Part shown: piece by piece, positions 57,389 to 64,000 of the stretch | How positions within the stretch are numbered: the first letter of the stretch is position 1 | Layout: each line of letters begins with the position of its first letter | Source of the DNA: Lepidodermella squamata | Lineage: Eukaryota > Gastrotricha | Direction of reading: 5' to 3' | NCBI GenBank assembly: GCA_047495785.1 | Contig: JBLDXI010000031.1 | Coordinates: 310,001-374,000, forward strand | Length of the DNA: 64,000 nucleotides | Position numbers and translations under genes: made by a program | The notes under the pieces: generated by a model | Databases searched by the model: none | What the model was told of the DNA's origin: nothing | The model's input: the letters and a program-made list of their open reading frames with translations, nothing else

Positions 57389-59322
57389 ATATTTATATAT
57401 ATTATATGCTGTTACGTAATACATATAATATATAGCTAAGTACTTGAATTCCAATGGAAAACCGATTTGACAGGTGTCAAATTCCGAAATTCGGTAATTT
57501 AATATGCTAATTGGTAAATTCATGGTTCTTTTTGCATAAAATTCGGCATTTGACAAATTTTATTTTGGCCAATCATACCAGGGTTCCATTTGGCACCGAT
57601 TTCCCGTAAATCACTCCTAAAGGTATCGATCGGATCAAATCGAATCCTTCGATTTCGATCGATCGATATTCCGAGGCCCGATCTGATTACCCCCTTGATA
57701 TGGATATCGTTGGATAGGAAATTTTGTATAGGTTCGGGAAGGTTCCCTCAATTTCTTTGCCCGATAATTCGTGAATCCACTAGAAGCCTCAGAGCACGTG
57801 TCATCTATATAGGACGCCGGGCGTGAATGGGTTAAGACGCTAATTCCAATTTTCTCGTAGAAAACTGTCGATTTTTCCGTCTCCAACACGGCGTTTCCCT
57901 CATATTTTGGCGTCGTTTTACAATAGGCCACCCTAATTATGGCCGCTTGGATTATACCTATAAATCATCTTCAATTTCCGCATCATTCAGACCTAGAAGA
58001 TTGTGAATTTTCTGCTTTGAGTTGGATGCATAATCATCTCACGCTACTAAATTGTGTAAGGTCTTGCTTGATCCCTCAGCTAGCTTTTGCGCGAATAATT
58101 TGCAATTCAAATATTCCTTCGTTTACAGGAATGAATTCACTTCTCCAATCTCCTATTGCAAGCCGAAAATGGGTCGATTCAACTTCAGCCGAGAACCCTT
58201 CAATCGAGGATGTCTCGCAATCACCCTGAGATCCTGAGGAAACTGCCGAACGTAAATCGAAATCGATTCGCCCAGCTTCGAAGACCAGCATTTTGTCAAA
58301 TCCACCAGAGTGTAATCGCTCGTCTTGTTACATCACAAAATTATGCTGCACGTCCGCCCGAAGTTTCTCAGACTTCATCGAACTTCAAACTCGATTGTTC
58401 ATTGCTTCGTAACTCATTTCGCAACTGTTGACGATCCTTTTTAGCTGGAACTGCTTTTAAACATGACGAATCAATAAAAGTTTCATAGTTTCACTCAAAT
58501 ACCTTCAAAAAGCCTCGACTTCGATCTATGAACCTTAGCAAATTCTTGCATGAAACATCACTTGGGTTCATTCCTTCAGTTTTCAGTTATTCTTGATCAC
58601 TGGAACCTTTCAGTTCCAGTTTAGAACATTCAGTATCCTGTTTTGAAGTGACAAACAGCTAGAATAAACATATCTCCGACTGCTGCCATGAAAAACCGGC
58701 TTTAAATGCATCAAAACACCGAGTTCAAACCTTGGTTTGCTGGTTGAACCTCGAACACGAGAAATTTTTACGGCGGCGTCGCCCGTTGCCATGGAAACGG
58801 CTAGTCAAGGTCGCGTTACTATAATTTTATTTTTCCGATAACTATTTTGATGAGATAAAATTATTTTTAAGAATTAACAGCGACTTAATTAACAAAAATT
58901 CGCGTACAATAAATCCCACTTTTGTAGGAAAAACAGGCTGCGCTATGAAGATTCAACAAACGTGAAAAATTTTTAGTAATTTTTTATCGATCATTTAAAT
59001 TATTTTTCCAAATTCCATTTCACGTCAAAAAGCATAAATTTCTAAAAAAAATCGTGCGATCGGGCATTTTTCAAATTTAATTTTAATTTAATTTGAGGGC
59101 AATTTTCAAGTTCAAATGCATAAATTTCCAAGGTTGAATTTGATCGGAAATTCCATCAATCCTTAAAACAAACAAATCACCGATTCTGGAATCGATTATT
59201 CGCTTCAGTTTATTTCGCTCAAGTATTCAAATAATTTGGTGCTCACCACCGATTCAGAGGTGGACAAAATATTCAAGGTTTTATCATTTCCAGCTTTTTC
59301 ATCGTCATTTTTTATTTTTCAG

Positions 59323-60010
59323 AGCTTCTGGAATTCGGAAAATGAAACTTACTGAGTGGAAAGCGAGGGATGGCGATGCTGATGGAGAAGGTTGGGTTTG
59401 TGTTGAGGTAAAAGGAATGAAAAACTCGATTTCTGGATTCCCGTTCGTCACCTTCGACCCCGCAACAGCCGCCTTAATTCAAAGCTACATCGATAATGAC
59501 CGGCCGGCGTCGAAAAACAAGCGGGTTTTTTTGACTCAAAAACGAACAAGAATCAGTTCCTCGACGCTGAACGAGTACGCAAACCTCGGTTGGCCGTCGT
59601 TCAAAGAAAAGTTTCAGCCGAATTTCAGCCGGCCGCTCAGTGATACCTTTACACTTACCACCCAGCGCCGAGCAATCAATACTACTACGCGTTCAGAGAA
59701 GGACCCCGACCAGCCGCCTCAGGCCAAAGTTAATCAGGCGTTGGTGCAAAGTGAGCCCACGGGCGAGTCGGTCTATACCCTCACCGCTGCAGTTTCGGAG
59801 GCGATCGGGGTCGCAAAATGGGCGTACTACAAGTGTGCGAACCGCCTTGATCCGTCGAACCCAGAGCTACGCCCGTTCGCATACAGGCCTGTCAAAGCCG
59901 TCCCGCTTTCATCAAACAACACCGAGGGGTCTAAGGAGTCGAAGGATAGTGAAGACGAAAATTCCTCGAGCGAAGACGAAAATTCCAGCAGCGACGATGA
60001 CTGCTGCTAA
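59323..60010 (+). CDS. Second copy of recombinase exon 2
   Basis: Same sequence and acceptor as 51167-51854. It has no own first exon within the window. It can be expressed only if splicing from the donor at 28004 reaches it, or from the internal ATG at 59342. Most likely a by-product of the segmental duplication. Confidence 0.5.
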
Positions 60011-60627
60011 AGTATTATTGTCTTGTGTTGTAGTTGATTTTTTACTTGATTTTTCGGCGCTCACATTGATCAAACTTGTGGAAGAAATTTTCAAAAGAAT
60101 TAAATAATACAGAAATTCGGGAAGATAAAATTTCATTTTTCGGCGCAAAAAAACGGCGCAAAAAATCTTTTTTTCATCTGTTGCTATGTTCGCGCTCAAT
60201 ATTTAAAAAATTACGCTTGATCCTCACATTTTTATTATCTTCTTTACTATCTTCTCGTTTGATATATTGCTCGCGTAATTTCACGATGTCTGATTTCATG
60301 ATGTCATGTGATTTCTGTCACAAAAGTTGTTATCCAATTTGGTCTATCGTATCAATAAAAACGCTCGAGTTACGGCGATTACGCGATCTGAGTCTTGGAA
60401 ATGCGAATGACGTAGGTGCGATGATGAGATGCGACGCGCAAGGCAGACCGTAAAATGCAACGACGCGCATCGGTTAGGAGAGAGGTGTTAAAAGCGTGTC
60501 CGCCATCGCCATTTTCAGCAACGGCCTTGAGCTACAATGACGCCAGGTGCGTATAAAAACCGGCGGAGCATCATCAGTCCAGCATTGGTATCATTTTCAG
60601 CAATAAGTTTTTCGATTATTTCTCATA

Positions 60628-61008
60628 ATGCCTTCTTGGTCTGCGTATTTCGACCATCGGCGCCCTTGTCAGCTTTTCCGGGTACTTTGCTCGCCATCTG
60701 CGAGTGAAGGGCCGTCATCGTTTTCGACTGCAACCTCGACTACGACGACTACAACCTCGACTACGACGACTACAACGAGCTCGCTGTCTTCGACTTCGTT
60801 CGATGACTTGCTGAAATCGCCGCAACGTTACTACGACGATATGCACGCCACCTACACCGCTTTTGTTGTAGTCATCGCGATCTTGGCGGTAAGTCTGTTG
60901 GTCTCCGTTGCGGTCGGCGTCGGTTATCTATTCCGCGCGGCCATCGCTAAGCGTTGCTGTCGCAAGGCGACGTTTGAAGAAGCTGCCATCAACGCCGAGC
61001 GCCGCTAG
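60628..61008 (+). CDS. Second copy of the Thr-rich membrane protein
   Basis: Identical in translation to 52472-52852 and preceded by the same TATA box (60552) and followed by the same AATAAA (61221). Complete, so it could be expressed independently if the duplication is real. Confidence 0.5.
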   Translation: MPSWSAYFDHRRPCQLFRVLCSPSASEGPSSFSTATSTTTTTTSTTTTTTSSLSSTSFDDLLKSPQRYYDDMHATYTAFVVVIAILAVSLLVSVAVGVGYLFRAAIAKRCCRKATFEEAAINAERR

Positions 61009-61354
61009 CGACACGACTTTCTCGCGTGATCACCCTCGCCGCGGTCGTTCCGTTCTGAAGGCAGAAATCAAGGCAGAAGTGCATCAACCGGCTGACGAAG
61101 AATCGCTGGAAGAACTGTTTTCAGCTTAAAATGCCGCCTTAAAGCGGACTTAAACCGGCCCTTTTCAGGGCCACAAGTGATTGCAACAGTGTTTTATTCC
61201 TGGTGTTTCCGGAGTATGAAAATAAAGTTCATATGAGAGCGAGCCGCGGTAGATGGTGCGTTGATAGTGTTTAGCCATTGTGTCAACAACTTGAGCGCAT
61301 GTTTGCGCATTGCGTAATCGCCTGCTGTGCGCGAGCGCCATTTTGCGCCACAAT

Positions 61355-63869
61355 AATATCTGGGGACAACACAATGGGGACCGAGCATTCTGGGGACAAA
61401 ACTCTGGGGACAACACATTGGGGACCGAGCATTCTTGGGACAAACGGTGGAATCAGTGACCCATCAAACATGTGACAATTATCTGGGGACAACACAGTGG
61501 GGACCGAGCATTCTGGGAACAAGTTTTCTGTCACCAAAGTCTCGTCCCCAGATTCTCGTCCCCAGATTTTTGTCCCCGGTTTGTTGACCCCAGATTGTTC
61601 GGTCCTAAATCCCCAGGTGAAATTTGAAAGCTGTTTGGGCTGTTTTAATGGCCACCTCGGCCTAGCTGTGATCGAATCTCCACGATGACGGTTGATAGAT
61701 CGTTATTCGCTCATGCCGTTATTTCTGGGTCTACTGATTTCCGACTGGGAACCGAGAAAACCGGTGACAAATATCTGGGGACAACACATTGGGGCCCGAG
61801 CATTCTGGGGACAAAACTCTGGGGACAACACATTGGGGACCGAGCATTCTTGGGACAAACGGTGGAATCAGTGACCCATCAAACATGTGACAATTATCTG
61901 GGGACAACACAGTGGGGACCGAGAAAACGGGTGACAAAAATCTGGGGACAACACAATGGGGACCGAGCATTCTGGGAACAAGTTTTCTGTCACCAAAGTC
62001 TCGTCCCCAGATTTTTGTCCCCAGTTTTTTGTCCCCATATTGTTGTCCCCAGAGTGTTCGGTCCTCATTCCCGAGGTGTTCGTCCGCAGAATGTTGAATT
62101 AGCAGTTTTCTGTCACCAAAGTCTCGTCCCCAGTTTGGTGTCCCCAGATTGTTCGCTCCACATTCCCCAGGTGTTCGTCCGCAGAATGTTGTATGAGCAG
62201 TTTTCTGTCACCAAAGTCTCGTCCCCAGATTCTCGTCCCCAGATTTTTGTCCGCGGTTTGTTGACCCCAGATTGTTCGGTGTTAAATCCCCAGGTGAAAT
62301 TTGAAAGCTGTTTGGGCTGTTTTAATGGCCACCTCGGCCTAGCTGTGATCGAATCTCCACGATGACGGTTGATAGATCGTTATTCGCTCATGCCGTTATT
62401 TCTGGGTCTACTGATTTCCGACTGGGAACCGAGAAAACCGGTGACAAATATCTGGGGACAACACAATGGGGACCGAGCATTCTGGGGACAAACTGTGGAA
62501 TTAGTGACCCACCAAACAGGTGACATAATCTGGGGACAACACAGTGGAGACCGAGAAAACGGGTGACAAAAATCTGGGGACAACACATTGGGGCCCGAGC
62601 ATTCTGGGGACAAAACTCTGGGGACAACGCATTGGGGCCCGAGCATTCTTGGGACAAACGGTGGAATCAGTGACCCATCAAACATGTGACAATTATCTGG
62701 GGACAACACAGTGGGGACCGAGCATTCTGGGGACAAACTGTGGAATTAGTGACCCACCAAACAGGTGACATAATCTGGGGACAACACATTGGGGCCCGAG
62801 CATTCTGGGGACAAAACTCTGGGGACAACACATTGGGGACCGAGCATTCTTGGGACAAACGGTGGAATCAGTGACCCATCAAACATGTGACAATTATCTG
62901 AGGACAACACAGTGGGGACCGAGAAAACGGGTGACAAAAATCTGGGGACAACACAATGGGGACCGAGCATTCTGGGAACAAGTTTTCTGTCACCAAAGTC
63001 TCGTCCCCAGATTTTTGTCCCCAGTTTTTTGTCCCCATATTGTTGTCCACAGAGTGTTCGGTCCTCATTCCCGAGGTGTTCGTCCGCAGAATGTTGAATT
63101 AGCAGTTTTCTGTCACCAAAGTCTCGTCCCCAGATTTTTGTCCCCAGTTTTTTGTCCCCATATTGTTGTCCCCAGAGTGTTCGGTCCTCATTCCCGAGGT
63201 GTTCGTCCGCAGAATGTTGAATTAGCAGTTTTCTGTCACCAAAGTCTCGTCCCCAGATTCTCGTCCCCAGATTTTTGTCCGCGGTTTGTTGACCCCAGAT
63301 TGTTCGGTGTTAAATCCCCAGGTGAAATTTGAAAGCTGTTTGGGCTGTTTTAATGGCCACCTCGGCCTAGCTGTGATCGAATCTCCACGATGACGGTTGA
63401 TAGATCGTTATTCGCTCATGCCGTTATTTCTGGGTCTACTGATTTCCGACTGGGAACCGAGAAAACCGGTGACAAATATCTGGGGACAACACAATGGGGA
63501 CCGAGCATTCTGGGGACAAACTGTGGAATTAGTGACCCGCCAAACAGGTGACAATTATCTGGGGACAACACAGTGGGGACCGAGAAAACCGGTGACAAAT
63601 ATCTGGGAACAACACAATGGGGCCCGAGCATTCTGGGGACAAACTGTGGAATTAGTGACCCACCAAACAGGTGACATAATCTGGGGACAACACAGTGGAG
63701 ACCGAGAAAACGGGTTACAAAAATCTGGGAACAACACAATGGGGCCCGAGCATTCTGGGGACAAAAATCTGGGGACAACACATTGGGGACCGAGCATTCT
63801 TGGGACAAACGGTGGAATCAGTGACCCATCAAACAGGTGACAATTATCTGGGACAACACAATGGGGACC
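61355..63869. repeat. Satellite array 3 (copy of array 2)
   Basis: Duplicate of 53199-55713, again directly following the GCGCC iterons and AATATC. Confidence 0.95.
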
Positions 63870-64000
63870 CAGTCGGAAAAAAGTAGACCTAGCTAGACCT
63901 ACTCGACCTAATTTAGATAGGCCCCTATAGATCGTAGCGTGATCAAATTTTGCAACTGGGGTAGATCTAGCCACGGTCACTATAGGGAGCAAGTAGATCT

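Larger units (their letters stand above)
57389..64000. repeat. 8156-bp tandem segmental duplication, copy 2 (truncated by window end)
   Basis: Corresponds base for base to 49233-55844, so its order is intron end, recombinase exon 2, Thr-rich gene, satellite and TAGATCTAG spacer. No exon 1 and no left end accompany it. Confidence 0.9.

Overview
The window is eukaryotic, most likely from a small invertebrate. The evidence is short 53-58 bp GT-AG introns, AATAAA signals after coding regions, TATA promoters, metazoan-type Ty3/gypsy and non-LTR retroelements, MITE-like elements and large satellite arrays. The short introns and a secreted Cys-rich protein would fit a nematode, but nothing in the sequence settles the phylum. 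Most of the window is mobile or repetitive DNA, and only a few non-repeat genes can be supported.

Layout. Positions 1-4.1 kb are AT-rich and hold a 990-bp non-autonomous DNA transposon with an 8-bp target-site duplication (TSD), sitting between the arms of an older inverted repeat. A four-exon gene for a secreted Cys-rich protein with a duplicated domain lies at 4164-5093. Positions 5.7-8.0 kb are a graveyard: a broken chromodomain-type gypsy pol, tRNA-like repeats, a TCCCGCAC minisatellite and two non-LTR reverse transcriptase scraps. From 8320 to 25065 runs a satellite whose basic unit is 681 bp. Each unit carries CTGGGGACA-type subrepeats in both orientations, and a 3485-bp higher-order block occurs twice.

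At 25065 the satellite stops in mid-unit, and at 53199 it resumes at exactly the same unit position with AATATC present on both sides. The 28.1 kb between looks like one giant insertion. It carries a predicted membrane protein (25460-26404), a zinc-finger/tyrosine-recombinase-like gene in two exons (26803-28004 and 51167-51854) and a Thr-rich single-pass membrane protein (52472-52852). The intron phase fits perfectly and splits the presumed catalytic Arg codon. GCGCC iterons at about 10-bp spacing sit just inside both ends. I read this as a tyrosine-recombinase (Crypton-like) giant transposon with cargo. It is the best candidate for an undescribed system here.

Nested in the 23-kb intron is a 10,022-bp Ty3/gypsy element (36853-46874) with identical 653-bp LTRs and a TACT TSD. 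Gag ends at a canonical -1 frameshift heptamer, and pol has one in-frame TAA inside integrase. Five extra ORFs of unknown function lie between pol and the 3' LTR. The rest of the intron holds diverged duplicated segments and small foldback elements.

From 49233 an 8156-bp segment (recombinase exon 2, the Thr-rich gene, the satellite and its flank) is repeated in tandem, apparently without differences, from 57389 to the window end. This is either a very recent duplication or an assembly artefact.
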